Origin: Bradyrhizobium prioriisuperbiae
GTDB taxonomy: Bacteria > Pseudomonadota > Alphaproteobacteria > Rhizobiales > Xanthobacteraceae
Direction of reading: 5' to 3'
Assembly: GCF_032397745.1 (NCBI RefSeq)
Contig: NZ_CP135921.1
Coordinates: 7,242,501 to 7,306,500 of the forward strand
Length of the DNA stretch: 64,000 bases
Shown piece after piece: positions 10,027 through 20,725 of the stretch. Numbering within the stretch: position 1 is the stretch's first letter; each line of letters starts with the position of its first letter. The notes under the pieces were generated by a model. That model was not told the origin of the DNA. It searched no databases and was given only the letters and a program-made list of their open reading frames with translations. The position numbers and the translations under genes are program-made.

Positions 10027-11436
10027 ATGAAGACCGCCAAAGACGTCCTGAAATCGATCAAGGACAACGACGTCAAGTACGTCGATCTGCGTTTCACCGA
10101 TCCGCGCGGCAAGTGGCAGCACGTCACCTTCGACATCAGCATGATCGACGAAGACATCTTTGCCGAAGGCACGATGTTCGACGGCTCCTCGATTGCCGGC
10201 TGGAAGGCCATCAACGAATCCGACATGTGCCTGATGCCCGATCCGGCAACGGCCACGATCGATCCCTTCTTCGCAGAGACCACCATGGTCATCACCTGCG
10301 ATATTCTCGAGCCGACCACCGGTGAGCCCTACAACCGCGATCCGCGCGGCATCGCCAAGAAGGCCGAAGCCATGGTGAAGTCCATGGGCGTGGGCGACAC
10401 CGTCTTCGTCGGCCCGGAAGCCGAATTCTTCGTATTCGATGACGTGCGTTATTCGTCCACCCCCTACAACACCGGTTTCCGCCTGGACCAGGTCGAACTG
10501 CCGATCAACTCGGACACCGAATATGAGGGCGGCAACCTCGGCCACCGCATCCGCAACAAGGCCGGCTACTTCCCGGTCCCGCCGCAGGACAGCGTGCAGG
10601 ACATGCGCTCGGAAATGCTCGGCGCCATGGCCAAGATGGGCGTCAAGGTCGAGAAGCATCACCACGAAGTGGCGTCCGCCCAGCACGAACTCGGCATGAA
10701 GTTCGATACCCTGACGCTGATGGCCGACCAGATGCAGATCTACAAGTACTGCATCCACCAGGTCGCGCACATCTACGGCAAGACCGCCACCTTCATGCCG
10801 AAGCCGGTCTATGGCGACAACGGCTCGGGCATGCACGTGCACCAGTCGATCTGGAAGGACGGCAAACCGGTGTTCGCCGGCAACAAGTACGCCGACCTCT
10901 CGGAAACCTGCCTGCACTACATCGGCGGCATCATCAAGCACGCCAAGGCCATCAACGCCTTCACCAACCCGTCGACCAACTCCTACAAGCGTCTGGTCCC
11001 GGGCTATGAAGCTCCCGTGCTGCTCGCCTACTCGGCGCGCAACCGTTCGGCCTCCTGCCGCATCCCCTACACCACCAACCCGAAGGCCAAGCGCGTCGAG
11101 GTCCGTTTCCCGGATCCGATGGCAAATCCCTACCTCGCGTTCGCCGCGATGCTGATGGCCGGCCTCGACGGCATCAAGAACAAGATCGATCCGGGCGCCG
11201 CCATGGACAAGGATCTGTACGACCTGCCGAAGGAAGAACTGAAGGAAATCCCGACGGTTTGCGGTTCGCTCCGCGAGGCGCTGGAAAACCTCGACAAGGA
11301 CCGCGCCTTCCTGAAGGCCGGCGGCGTGTTCGATGACGACTTCATCGATTCCTTCATCGAGCTGAAGATGACGGAAGTCGCCCGTTATGAAATGACCCCG
11401 CATCCGGTCGAGTTCGAAATGTACTACTCGCAGTGA
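10027..11436 (+). CDS. glnA: Glutamine synthetase, type I
   Basis: Condenses ammonium and glutamate to glutamine; dodecameric, cytoplasmic. The 469 residues match GSI. Visible landmarks are [11 protein letters not shown] (metal ligands), the ATP/latch region [10 protein letters not shown], the glutamate-binding region with [10 protein letters not shown], and the adenylylation Tyr in [11 protein letters not shown], so GlnE control is expected. AAGGGG precedes the ATG. Probably co-transcribed with glnB from the sigma-54 promoter; a terminator follows the stop. Confidence 0.98.
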   Translation: MKTAKDVLKSIKDNDVKYVDLRFTDPRGKWQHVTFDISMIDEDIFAEGTMFDGSSIAGWKAINESDMCLMPDPATATIDPFFAETTMVITCDILEPTTGEPYNRDPRGIAKKAEAMVKSMGVGDTVFVGPEAEFFVFDDVRYSSTPYNTGFRLDQVELPINSDTEYEGGNLGHRIRNKAGYFPVPPQDSVQDMRSEMLGAMAKMGVKVEKHHHEVASAQHELGMKFDTLTLMADQMQIYKYCIHQVAHIYGKTATFMPKPVYGDNGSGMHVHQSIWKDGKPVFAGNKYADLSETCLHYIGGIIKHAKAINAFTNPSTNSYKRLVPGYEAPVLLAYSARNRSASCRIPYTTNPKAKRVEVRFPDPMANPYLAFAAMLMAGLDGIKNKIDPGAAMDKDLYDLPKEELKEIPTVCGSLREALENLDKDRAFLKAGGVFDDDFIDSFIELKMTEVARYEMTPHPVEFEMYYSQ

Positions 11437-11482
11437 GTCCCTGATCGCGGCCCGTCCGCGACCAGCCTCGGCGATCGACACC

Positions 11483-11514
11483 AAAAGGCGCCCTCCCGGG
11501 CGCCTTTTCATTTT
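11483..11514 (+). terminator. Terminator after glnA
   Basis: Stem AAAAGGCGCCC / GGGCGCCTTTT with a short loop followed by CATTTT, about 45 bases past the glnA stop. Confidence 0.85.
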
Positions 11515-11600
11515 GGAACAGGTCGCCAAAACCTCTTCGATTGCTTGATCCGCCCGGCGCATTCAGCGAAGAATGACGCCCCGTAAAGACGAGGTGTCGA

Positions 11601-12749
11601 ATGACTGCCGCTGCCGCCGACCCAACGCCGCCCCCGCGTTCGCTGGCTTGGTCAATCGCCATGGGCGGCTGCGGCATCGTCGCCTTCGCGGCGCTGCTGG
11701 GACTGGTGTGGTATTCCGCCACGACCCTGTTTCTGATCTTCGCCGGCATCCTGTTCGGCGTGTTCCTGAACGCACTGAGCCATCTGCTCAGCCGGCTGAT
11801 CGGCGGCCCTTATCTGCTTCGGCTGGCCATGGTCTGCGTGCTGATCACGGGAATACTCTCCGGCGTCGTCGTGCTCGGCGGCGCGACCATTGCGCAGCAG
11901 GCCAGTGCACTGACGGCAACGCTGCGCTCCCAGGTCGGCACCGTCAAAGGTTTCCTTGAGCGGCGCGGCATCGATACCAGTTTTCTCGATCCTGCGATCA
12001 CGCTGACGCCCGCACCGAATGCCACCACCACGATCCCGGTGGCTCCAGCCTCAACCTCGGACATCACAAACCGGCCCAAAACGCCTGACTTTCCGAGTGC
12101 AGGCACCATCGCTTCGGGGACCACCGCCCTGCTCGGCCAGACCGCTCGCATCCTGCTCGGCGTGTTCGGGACCGTCGGCAATATCTTCGTCGTCATCCTG
12201 CTGGGAGTGATGCTGGCGCTGCAGCCCGAGGTCTATCGCAACGGCCTGCTCGCCTTCGTCCCCGCCCGCCACTCCGCCTATGCGGCAAGCCTGATCGACG
12301 ACATCGCCGAGACGCTGCGGCGCTGGCTACTCGGCCAAATGACCACGATGAGTGTCATTTTCCTGATCGCGTGGATCGGGTTGAGCATCATCGGCGTTCC
12401 CGGCGCGCTGGTGCTCGGTTTCCAGGCCGGCCTTTTGACTTTCATCCCCACCGTGGGGTCGCTGGTCGCGGGCATCATTATCGTGCTGGCCAGCCTCGGC
12501 TCCGGCTGGACGGCGGTGGTCAGCGCCTTCGGCCTCTATTTGATGCTGCAGTTCCTGGAAGGCAACATTCTCACACCGCTGATCCAGCGCCACGCCATCA
12601 ACATCCCGCCGGCGACGCTGTTTGCGTCGCAGATTTTCCTAGGCGTGCTGTTCGGGCTGTGGGGATTGGCACTGGCGTTGCCGCTGATCGCCGTGATCAA
12701 GGTGGTGCTGAAGCATGTCTACGGCGAAGGCGAGCACGTGCCGGCATAA
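11601..12749 (+). CDS. AI-2E-family (PerM/YdiK-type) transporter
   Basis: A 382-residue polytopic inner-membrane protein of the AI-2E exporter superfamily. It shows two N-terminal membrane segments, a soluble stretch (about residues 90-180, rich in Pro and Thr) and a C-terminal bundle with the family-type segments IGVPGALVLGFQAGLLTFIP and LQFLEGNILTPLIQRHAI. Members move various solutes or ions (Na+/H+ in halophiles, autoinducer-2 in E. coli); the substrate here is not predictable. ATG at 11601. The 3' end overlaps a hairpin shared with the converging small monooxygenase gene. Confidence 0.85.
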   Translation: MTAAAADPTPPPRSLAWSIAMGGCGIVAFAALLGLVWYSATTLFLIFAGILFGVFLNALSHLLSRLIGGPYLLRLAMVCVLITGILSGVVVLGGATIAQQASALTATLRSQVGTVKGFLERRGIDTSFLDPAITLTPAPNATTTIPVAPASTSDITNRPKTPDFPSAGTIASGTTALLGQTARILLGVFGTVGNIFVVILLGVMLALQPEVYRNGLLAFVPARHSAYAASLIDDIAETLRRWLLGQMTTMSVIFLIAWIGLSIIGVPGALVLGFQAGLLTFIPTVGSLVAGIIIVLASLGSGWTAVVSAFGLYLMLQFLEGNILTPLIQRHAINIPPATLFASQIFLGVLFGLWGLALALPLIAVIKVVLKHVYGEGEHVPA

Positions 12750-12759
12750 CGCCGGCACG
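12737..12759. terminator. Hairpin at the 3' ends of two converging genes
   Basis: CGTGCCGGC / GCCGGCACG, 9-base perfect arms around ATAAC. It overlaps the stop of the transporter gene. No T-run follows, so termination is possible but not proven. Confidence 0.45.
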
Positions 12760-12768
12760 CTCTTGTCC

Positions 12769-13068
12769 TCAGTCGGTCGCGACCACTGTCTCGGTGTGCT
12801 CGACTTCTGGCGGCGAAGCGAAATACGGTCCGACCAGCGCGCGCCACTCGGCGAAATTCTCCGAGCCGCGAAAATCCACGGTGTGGGCTTCCACCGTTTC
12901 CCACTTCGCCATCAGCCGATAGCGCTGCGGCTTCTCGATGGAGCGATGCAGTTCGAAGCCGTGAAAACCCTTGGAGCGGCCGAACGCAGCTTTGGCCTTG
13001 GCGACCGCCGCCTCGAAATCCTTCTCGGATCCCGGCTTGACCTCGATCTGCGCGATTTCAGTGATCAT
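12769..13068 (-). CDS. Antibiotic-biosynthesis-monooxygenase (ABM) domain protein
   Basis: A 99-residue single-domain ABM ferredoxin-fold protein. Family pattern: MITEIAQIEVKPGSEKDFE at the start, then GFHGFELHRS and RYRLMAKWETVEAHTVDF, then SENFAEWRALVGPYF. Such proteins are small dimers that act as cofactor-free monooxygenases, heme-degrading enzymes or stress proteins; no specific role can be read. The start at 13068 is preferred over the longer frame (13092) because GGAAGGG lies upstream and the domain begins there. Confidence 0.85.
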   Translation of the reverse strand: MITEIAQIEVKPGSEKDFEAAVAKAKAAFGRSKGFHGFELHRSIEKPQRYRLMAKWETVEAHTVDFRGSENFAEWRALVGPYFASPPEVEHTETVVATD

Positions 13069-13153
13069 GTCTTTATATCCCTTCCGTGGCAACGCATGCC
13101 CGCTGCCCCATTTTTGATTTTGCGATGGAGATGAGGCCTTTCGTCGCGCTTAG

Positions 13154-14476
<1,323 letters not shown>

Positions 14477-14509
14477 ACAAGGCTCGCCTGCACGCCGCAA
14501 GGCGCGGCG

Positions 14510-15451
14510 TCAGGCGCGTCGACTCCCACGCTGGCCGATACTCACCGCGCTTGCTCCCATCGCCATCCCCAGTTGTCGCAACGCGAGCGCGTTCAGCGGG
14601 AATTCGAGGACGATGTGCGCCAGGCTGAAGGCGAGCAGCACGGTGAAACCGAAGGCATAGTCATAGAAATATAGCGCGGTGGACGCCGCGCTGGCGGCAA
14701 CGACGAGAAGCAGCCGGTTCCGCGTCATCATGGTCCAGCGGATCACCTCGGCTTTGATGAACCAGTTCAGGTAGTGATAGGTATAAACGAAGGCGAGCAG
14801 ACTGGTCAGCCGGGTATCGAGCCGCAAATCCGAGATCCCGAGCAGCCGTCCGAGCGCCGGCGCCACATTGGCAAAATAATCCCGCTCTGCGGTTGCGAAT
14901 GACGGGATCAGCGTTGTTGCCGTTGGCGGCACAACCAGGATTGCCGCAATCGCCGCAATATACAGCCCAACCATCAGCCACTGCATGCGAGCGCCGGACC
15001 GCCAGGCGCCCAGCGCCATGAACACCAAAGTGAACAGCGACACATGGATCAGCGTCGGCAGCAGGATGCCGAGCACGGCGATCGACAACCCGTTTGCCAG
15101 CATCACCACCGTCAGCAGCACCGCGACCATGAACAAGACCATGCTCTGCAGGGCAGATGTCGTCGCCGTGAACATGGCACACAGCACGAAGGCAGCCCAC
15201 AACACGAAGCCGAACCAGGAGGCATTGTCGATCAGGGCCGCCGCAATGGCGATAACTGCGAGACCTATTGCGATACCCTGCTGCGGCAAGAAGTATTTGC
15301 GATCATGGAGCCAGGAGATCTCGGTCGCGTAGTGCGCCGGCCCGAGCACGACGTAGGCCAGCAGCAACAGTTCGAACGGCACCAGATAGGTCAGTCCAAG
15401 TGCCGCCAGCATCAAGCCGAGGTGCGCGAGGTCGATCCGCGTCGCCTTCAT
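14510..15451 (-). CDS. Polytopic membrane protein with conserved-looking His motifs, function unknown
   Basis: 313 residues with roughly eight or nine hydrophobic segments. Striking polar motifs sit at membrane edges: GPAHYATEISWLHDRKYF near residue 37, YTYHYLNWFIKAEVIRW near residue 215, and LAHIVLEFPLNAL near residue 275. Repeated His and acidic residues facing one another in a membrane bundle are reminiscent of membrane metal oxygenases such as the Brp/Blh carotene cleavage family, but I cannot assign it to any family. The start ATG at 15451 overlaps the stop of a possible small upstream frame (ATGA). I would call it an unknown integral membrane protein. Confidence 0.8.
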   Translation of the reverse strand: MKATRIDLAHLGLMLAALGLTYLVPFELLLLAYVVLGPAHYATEISWLHDRKYFLPQQGIAIGLAVIAIAAALIDNASWFGFVLWAAFVLCAMFTATTSALQSMVLFMVAVLLTVVMLANGLSIAVLGILLPTLIHVSLFTLVFMALGAWRSGARMQWLMVGLYIAAIAAILVVPPTATTLIPSFATAERDYFANVAPALGRLLGISDLRLDTRLTSLLAFVYTYHYLNWFIKAEVIRWTMMTRNRLLLVVAASAASTALYFYDYAFGFTVLLAFSLAHIVLEFPLNALALRQLGMAMGASAVSIGQRGSRRA

Positions 15452-15704
15452 GCCAGGCCCTCCCCGGACAATCCACCGGGATAACCTGCGATGCCGCCGC
15501 GGGCGATCGCAACCACGTCCATGTCGGAGATCAAGCCTGAATCAATGGGCATGTAGAAGACAATATCTGCGGCCTGCGCGCCAACCGCCCAGGCAAAGCA
15601 AATGGAAAAAACAAGGGACGCCAGACATCCGGCCCACCAAATGGTGCAGCCCAGTACAGCACCGGTCGATCGAAAACAAAAGGTGGAAAACGAGGCCGAT
15701 CGCC

Positions 15705-15944
15705 CTATCGGCTCAGCAGCAGCGCTGCGCCAGCAACGATCAGGGACAGTCCGATGAACATCATCAGCGGCACCCGGCTGGGCGGACGGCCATAGCGCCC
15801 TTGGGCGCGCCGCTCGGAAATCAACGCACGCTCATACTCGTCGGACGAGGAAAACAGGCAGGCAAAGCCGGTACGGGCCGAAGCGACCATCGCATCAAGC
15901 GCGGTCACGGCAGACTGGTGGTGCGGATCGGAGTTCGTCAACAT
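15705..15944 (-). CDS. Small protein with C-terminal membrane anchor, unknown
   Basis: 79 residues. A soluble N-terminal part is followed by one C-terminal membrane segment, PLMMFIGLSLIVAGAALLL, ending with SR. A tail-anchored small protein of this layout is plausible but I recognise no family. It is read in the same direction as the unknown membrane protein downstream. Confidence 0.5.
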   Translation of the reverse strand: MLTNSDPHHQSAVTALDAMVASARTGFACLFSSSDEYERALISERRAQGRYGRPPSRVPLMMFIGLSLIVAGAALLLSR

Positions 15945-15998
15945 CCATCGATGCTAGACCCGACATGGTAAATACAAGGTTACCGCGACCGGTTTCGG

Positions 15999-17261
15999 CT
16001 ACGCCCCCGCTTCCGCGCCCATGCCCGGCACGGCGCCGGCCTGCCGCACGGCGCTGGTCACCCGCGCCAGCGTTGCCTGACCGACCAGCTTGCGCCGGCC
16101 GCTTTCGAGCGACAAAGGTTCCTCGACCGCCGTTTCCACGCGGTTACGCCCCGAGCGCTTGGCGCGATACAGCGCGGTATCCGCGCTCGCCAGCAGCACA
16201 TCGAGCTCAGTGTTCGCCGGCCCTCCGGCGACGCCGATACTGACCGTGGTCGCGACCGGCATATCGTCCGCTTCGATACCGCAGTTCTGAAACGCCTCGC
16301 GAACCCTGTCGGCGGCGACCAGCGTCTCCTCGATCGAGCACGGCAGCATCGCCGCGAACTCCTCGCCGCCGATACGGCCGATCAGATCGGTGATGCGCAG
16401 ATTTGCGTTCATGACCACCGCAAACAGTTTCAGCACCTCGTCGCCGGCGGGATGGCCAAAGCGGTCGTTGATCGATTTGAAGTGATCGATATCGAAGATC
16501 ATCACCGTCACCGGACGGCCTGCCCTGGCTTCGCGCTCGATCATCCGCGCGGTCGCCTCGCTGAAACCGCGGCGATTGAGCAGGCCCGTCAGCGGGTCGA
16601 TCGAGGCGGCGGCCTTGTGCGCACGCACCGTTCTATCATTCACCATCATGAAGATGATGAAGACGGTGCCGACCGCATAGAGCACGAGCTCGATTGCGAA
16701 AATCACCACCCAGGTGTTGTTGGTGGCGAAGGCCTCTTCCGGCCCGGCCAGCAGGCCGCCGAGCAGGATCGGCAGCATCAAGACCGCGCCGTGCAGCAGC
16801 GGAATGAGAATGGCAGGCCAGCGCGAGCGCATCGATTGCCGGCGATCGGACCACAGTTCGCTTGCCGTGGCCGTCGCATAGCTGGCGACGATGCCGGCCC
16901 CGATGACGGTGTGGAGGAAGACTGGACCAACGCCGAGCATAACATTGGTGACCGCCCAGACGACCGCACCGGCGAACAGCCCGGCCCAGTTCGGCGCCTT
17001 GCCGTGAAACACCCGCGCCGCGGTCCACACCATGCCGCACGCCACATATCCGATGATGTTGATCGCCAGCAATACCGGCTCGCCCAGGCGTGCGCCGAGC
17101 AAAGCCCAGACGCCGATCGACAGCGCGCCGACAAGATAAGCAGCGCCCCACCAGCCGAGTGCCGGTATTTTTTCCTGGCGCCAGAAGAACAGGAGCAATG
17201 CTCCGAGCATCACCGCGACCAACGTCGCAACAAGATACAGCGTCGAAATATCCAACGACAT
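15999..17261 (-). CDS. Diguanylate cyclase with N-terminal membrane sensor
   Basis: Makes c-di-GMP from two GTP. 420 residues. The first 210 hold about six membrane segments of MASE-like type; residues about 215-385 are the GGDEF domain with DPLTGLLNRRGF, FDIDHFKSIND and the active loop GGEEF at 298-302. The inhibitory I-site RITD (289-292) lies five residues before the loop, so product inhibition is expected. The longer frame begins with TTG at 17297; the ATG at 17261 is preferred. A perfect 16-base palindrome lies about 95 bases upstream. Confidence 0.93.
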   Translation of the reverse strand: MSLDISTLYLVATLVAVMLGALLLFFWRQEKIPALGWWGAAYLVGALSIGVWALLGARLGEPVLLAINIIGYVACGMVWTAARVFHGKAPNWAGLFAGAVVWAVTNVMLGVGPVFLHTVIGAGIVASYATATASELWSDRRQSMRSRWPAILIPLLHGAVLMLPILLGGLLAGPEEAFATNNTWVVIFAIELVLYAVGTVFIIFMMVNDRTVRAHKAAASIDPLTGLLNRRGFSEATARMIEREARAGRPVTVMIFDIDHFKSINDRFGHPAGDEVLKLFAVVMNANLRITDLIGRIGGEEFAAMLPCSIEETLVAADRVREAFQNCGIEADDMPVATTVSIGVAGGPANTELDVLLASADTALYRAKRSGRNRVETAVEEPLSLESGRRKLVGQATLARVTSAVRQAGAVPGMGAEAGA

Positions 17262-17353
17262 TGGTAAGCCCCAGCCAGACTTTGAAATGGCCTTCAAAAA
17301 CCCGATGGAGCTGCTTTGGCCCCATTTTCACGCGATTTTAGAGAGATCACCTT

Positions 17354-17369
17354 CGGAAAACGTTTTCCG
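17354..17369. promoter_or_regulatory. 16-base perfect palindrome upstream of the diguanylate cyclase gene
   Basis: CGGAAAACGTTTTCCG, a perfect palindrome with no spacer, between the diguanylate cyclase start (17261) and the rpsI terminator. Candidate operator for a dimeric regulator; the protein is unknown. Confidence 0.45.
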
Positions 17370-17481
17370 GGAGGTTGAAGTTTTCTCAAAAAAACGCGCC
17401 ATCCGGCAAGGAACTGGAAACAATAAAAAGTCGTAGACCCTCGCGAAAAAAGCGGTCTGACAAAAGAAGAAGCCCAAAACG

Positions 17482-17510
17482 AAAAGGGCAGCCCTGCGGG
17501 CTGCCCTTCT
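17482..17510 (-). terminator. Terminator of the rplM-rpsI operon
   Basis: AAGGGCAGCCC / GGGCTGCCCTT with a 3-base loop. On the minus strand the stem is followed by TTTTCGTTTTGGG, a good T-rich tail, about 40 bases past the rpsI stop. Confidence 0.88.
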
Positions 17511-17547
17511 GGAATTCGCTGCGCTGCAGTGCAGCGCAGAGATTGAA

Positions 17548-18024
17548 TTAGCGCTTCGAGAACTGGAAGCTGCGGCGAGCCTTGGCGCGGCCGTACTTCT
17601 TGCGTTCGACGACGCGCGAGTCGCGGGTCAGGAAGCCGCCCTTCTTGAGCACGCTGCGCAGATCCGGCTCCATGTAGGTCAGCGCCTTGGACAGACCATG
17701 GCGCACCGCGCCGGCCTGTCCCGACAGACCGCCACCGGACACGGTGCAGACGATGTCGTACTGGTCCGCGCGAGCGGCGGTGGTCAGCGGCTGCTGGATC
17801 ATCATGCGCAGCACCGGACGGGCGAAATAGACTTCGACCTCACGGGTGTTGACCAGGATCTTGCCGGTGCCCGGCTTGATCCAGACGCGGGCGACCGCGT
17901 CCTTGCGCTTGCCGGTGGCATAAGCGCGGCCGAGCTTGTCGACCTTCTTGATATACTTCGGTGCTTCCGCAGCCGCCGGCTTGAGCGACGACAACTGGTC
18001 GAGCGATTGAATGGTCTCGGCCAT
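17548..18024 (-). CDS. rpsI: 30S ribosomal protein S9
   Basis: Small-subunit protein whose C-terminal tail reaches the P-site tRNA. 158 residues: an N-terminal extension of about 30 residues typical of alphaproteobacteria, then [18 protein letters not shown], the [14 protein letters not shown] motif and the conserved end [17 protein letters not shown]. Two bases separate it from the rplM stop, so both come from one mRNA. Confidence 0.98.
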   Translation of the reverse strand: MAETIQSLDQLSSLKPAAAEAPKYIKKVDKLGRAYATGKRKDAVARVWIKPGTGKILVNTREVEVYFARPVLRMMIQQPLTTAARADQYDIVCTVSGGGLSGQAGAVRHGLSKALTYMEPDLRSVLKKGGFLTRDSRVVERKKYGRAKARRSFQFSKR

Positions 18025-18026
18025 GA

Positions 18027-18491
18027 TTACGCAGCCCTCGTGTTCTTGCGATTCAATGATGCGACGTCGATGAGCTCGGGCTGCTGTGCCTCGTGCGGAT
18101 GCTCCGGACCGGCATAGACGCGCAGATTGCCGAGCTGCTTGCGGCCCAGCGGACCGCGCGGGATCATGCGCTCGATGGCCTTCTCCACCACGCGCTCCGG
18201 GAAACGGCCTTCCAGGATCGACTTCGCAGTGCGTTCCTTGATGCCACCGATGAAGCCGGTGTGGTTGTAATAAACCTTGTTCTCACGCTTGCGGCCGGTC
18301 AGCACGACCTGGGCAGCATTGATGATGATGACGTGGTCGCCATCATCGACGTGGGGGGTGTAGCTGGGGCGATGCTTGCCGCGCAGGCGCATCGAAACCA
18401 AGGTCGCGAGCCGTCCGACCACCAATCCCTTGGCGTCGATCAGGACCCACTTCTTCTCGACCTCGGCCGGTTTCGCCGAAAACGTTGTCAT
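18027..18491 (-). CDS. rplM: 50S ribosomal protein L13
   Basis: Early-assembling large-subunit protein. 154 residues with the signatures [32 protein letters not shown] and [18 protein letters not shown]. First gene of the rplM-rpsI operon; the promoter should lie in the 140 bases up to the thioesterase gene. Confidence 0.98.
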   Translation of the reverse strand: MTTFSAKPAEVEKKWVLIDAKGLVVGRLATLVSMRLRGKHRPSYTPHVDDGDHVIIINAAQVVLTGRKRENKVYYNHTGFIGGIKERTAKSILEGRFPERVVEKAIERMIPRGPLGRKQLGNLRVYAGPEHPHEAQQPELIDVASLNRKNTRAA

Positions 18492-18631
18492 GTGAGATGA
18501 TCCGTTGAAAAAAGGATCGCGGCGAAATGCGCCGCGCTGGCTGAGCTTCTAAAGAAACCAGCCGCCAGCGTCAACGCCTCGGCGCATTAAATAACTGTTT
18601 AAAAACAGTCACTTAAAAATATGGTGCAATA

Positions 18632-19075
18632 TTACCTTTCAGAAACGACTGCGGATGGAATGGAGTATGTGGAGGTGACGTGAGCAATCGGGTCCGGTGA
18701 GGTGCCGGACAGCAAATTGACCTCCCCCACCGCCAGTCGTTTGCCGAGCTTCAGGAGTTTTGCCGCCGCCATCACGTCCTGGCCCGGCTGACCCTTGCGC
18801 AGGAAATTGATGTTGAGATTGGTGGTGACGGCGAGCCCCACCGGTCCGATGGCCGAGAGCAGCACCACGTACATGGCGAAATCGGCCAGCGCCATCAGGG
18901 TCGGCCCGGACACCGTTCCACCCGGCCGCAGCATCCGTTCATTGTAGGATTGACGCAGCAGGCAGGTCTGGCCGTCAGCGCTTTCGATCACAATATCCCC
19001 ATTGCTGAACGCCTGAGGAAACTCCCTGTGAAGAAACTGCTCGAGCTCCGTCACGCTCATCTTCGCCGCGGCCAT
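18632..19075 (-). CDS. PaaI-family hot-dog thioesterase
   Basis: 147-residue hot-dog-fold protein; members hydrolyse acyl-CoA thioesters. The family stretch is RPGGTVSGPTLMALADFAMY, containing the helix residues used for catalysis, followed by NLNINFLRKGQPGQDVMA. A GAGGGA ribosome site lies just before the ATG at 19075; a second Met five codons in is possible. It is divergent from the enoyl-CoA hydratase gene 97 bases away, so the pair may serve the same acyl-CoA pathway; that link is inference. Confidence 0.9.
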   Translation of the reverse strand: MAAAKMSVTELEQFLHREFPQAFSNGDIVIESADGQTCLLRQSYNERMLRPGGTVSGPTLMALADFAMYVVLLSAIGPVGLAVTTNLNINFLRKGQPGQDVMAAAKLLKLGKRLAVGEVNLLSGTSPDPIAHVTSTYSIPSAVVSER

Positions 19076-19171
19076 ATTCCCTCAACCCTGCCCATCTCGC
19101 GCGGCTTTCGCCTCGCCTTGACCAACCGTCTACATTAGGGTGCCGACCATGAACACCCCTGTGACATTCCC

Positions 19172-19996
19172 ATGACCGCCCAGCGCGTTGCCGTACAAGC
19201 CCCCACTCTCGAGATTCTCACCCGTGAGATCCTCGATTCCGTCGTCGTGCTGACGCTCAACCGACCCGCGGCACGCAACAGCCTCTCGGAGGGTTTGATC
19301 GCGGCGCTGCATGAAGCGCTGAATGCAATCCAGCACGACAAGACGGTGCGCGCGGTGGTGATCGCGGCCAATGGAACGGTGTTTTCGTCCGGCCACGATC
19401 TCAAGGAACTGACCGCCCGACGCAGCGATCCCGATCGCGGCCGCGCCTACTTCGCGCAGATCATGTCGTCGTGCAGCGCCATGATGCAGGCGATCGTGCG
19501 GTCGTCGAAGCCGGTAATCGCCGCCGTTCAGGGCGTTGCCACCGCAGCGGGCTGCCAGCTGGTGGCAAGCTGCGATCTCGCGGTTGCCTCCGAGGCGGCC
19601 ACCTTCGCAACGCCGGGCGTCGATATCGGTCTATTCTGCTCGACACCGATGGTGGCACTGTCGCGCAATGTGCCGCGCAAGCACGCCATGCATATGCTGC
19701 TGACGGGCGAACCGGTGTCTGCACGCCGCGCGCAGGAGCTGGGACTGGTCAACGCCGTGGTGGCACCGGGCACCGAACGCGACGCCGCCATCGCGCTGGC
19801 GAACAGCATCGCACGAAAATCCGCGCACGCCGTGAAAATCGGCAAGGAGGCGTTTTATCGCCAGATCGAAATGCCGCTGGCGGAGGCCTATCGCTACGCC
19901 GCCGAGGTGATGACGGAGAACATGCTGGCGCGCGATGCGGAAGAAGGCATCAACGCGTTCATCGAGAAACGCGATCCAACATGGGAGGACCGGTAA
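19172..19996 (+). CDS. Enoyl-CoA hydratase/isomerase-family protein
   Basis: Crotonase-superfamily enzyme of 274 residues. The oxyanion-hole segments are visible as SSGHDLKELTA and GVATAAGCQLVASCDLAVA. The usual hydratase catalytic Glu pair is not clearly both present (the second position lies in TPGVDIGLFC), so isomerase or another crotonase activity is as likely as hydration. ATG at 19172. The CoA-binding protein gene follows 18 bases after its stop, suggesting one transcript. Confidence 0.88.
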   Translation: MTAQRVAVQAPTLEILTREILDSVVVLTLNRPAARNSLSEGLIAALHEALNAIQHDKTVRAVVIAANGTVFSSGHDLKELTARRSDPDRGRAYFAQIMSSCSAMMQAIVRSSKPVIAAVQGVATAAGCQLVASCDLAVASEAATFATPGVDIGLFCSTPMVALSRNVPRKHAMHMLLTGEPVSARRAQELGLVNAVVAPGTERDAAIALANSIARKSAHAVKIGKEAFYRQIEMPLAEAYRYAAEVMTENMLARDAEEGINAFIEKRDPTWEDR

Positions 19997-20014
19997 TTTT
20001 GCCGGACTTTGCGA

Positions 20015-20599
20015 ATGAATCATGACCTCTACGACGACAATTACATCCGGGGTATCCTGAACACCGTCAAGAGCATCGCCATGGTCGGCGCTTCGCCAGT
20101 CAATGTCAGGCCCAGCTATTTTGCCTTCAAATATCTCAGCGAGCGCGGCTACGACATGATCCCGGTCAATCCGGGGCACGTCGGCAAAAGCCTGCTCGGC
20201 AAGCCGTTCGTGGCTTCGCTGCACGACATCGGCCGCCCCGTCGACATGATCGACATCTTCCGCAACTCAGATCACATCGCTCCGATCGTCGATGACGCCC
20301 TGCAGCTCTCCCCGCTCCCCCAGGTGATCTGGATGCAGCTCGGCGCGCGCAACGACGAAGCGGCAGCGAAAGCCGAAGCGCTGGGGCTGAAAGTCGTGAT
20401 GAACCGCTGCCCGAAAATTGAATATGGCCGCCTCTCTTCGGAGATCCAGTGGATGGGGGTCAACTCGCGCACGCTGAGTTCCAAACGCGCACCGGCGCCC
20501 ACCCACGGCATGCGACTGTCACTCAATCGACAAAGTCTCGCCGGCGGGTCAACCGTGGCCGCCGACCGCGCCAGCCAGACGCCCAAGCGCGACAACTAG
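20015..20599 (+). CDS. CoA-binding (Rossmann) domain protein
   Basis: 194 residues; residues about 15-145 are a CoA_binding_2-type Rossmann domain with the start SIAMVGASPVNVRPSYFAF, then YDMIPVNPGHVGKSLLG and WMQLGARNDEAAAKAEALGL, ending at MNRCPKIEY. The C-terminal 40 residues are basic, low complexity and probably disordered. Function beyond nucleotide/CoA binding is unknown. The longer open frame starts with TTG at 20009; the ATG at 20015 is chosen. Located directly downstream of the crotonase gene. Confidence 0.88.
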   Translation: MNHDLYDDNYIRGILNTVKSIAMVGASPVNVRPSYFAFKYLSERGYDMIPVNPGHVGKSLLGKPFVASLHDIGRPVDMIDIFRNSDHIAPIVDDALQLSPLPQVIWMQLGARNDEAAAKAEALGLKVVMNRCPKIEYGRLSSEIQWMGVNSRTLSSKRAPAPTHGMRLSLNRQSLAGGSTVAADRASQTPKRDN

Positions 20600-20725
20600 G
20601 ATTTGCGGCAGCCGCACGGCCACTCCCTCGTTCGCAGGACAAGAGAAAAGCCAGACTGCCGCATGCAGGTTTGTGGCAGATTTTTTTTGCCGCAACGCGG
20701 TGATGCAGCAACTCATTTGCGATTT

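Noticed and set aside
9976..11562. 528-codon frame antisense to glnA
   Set aside because: glnA is unmistakable on the + strand; this is a codon-bias shadow.
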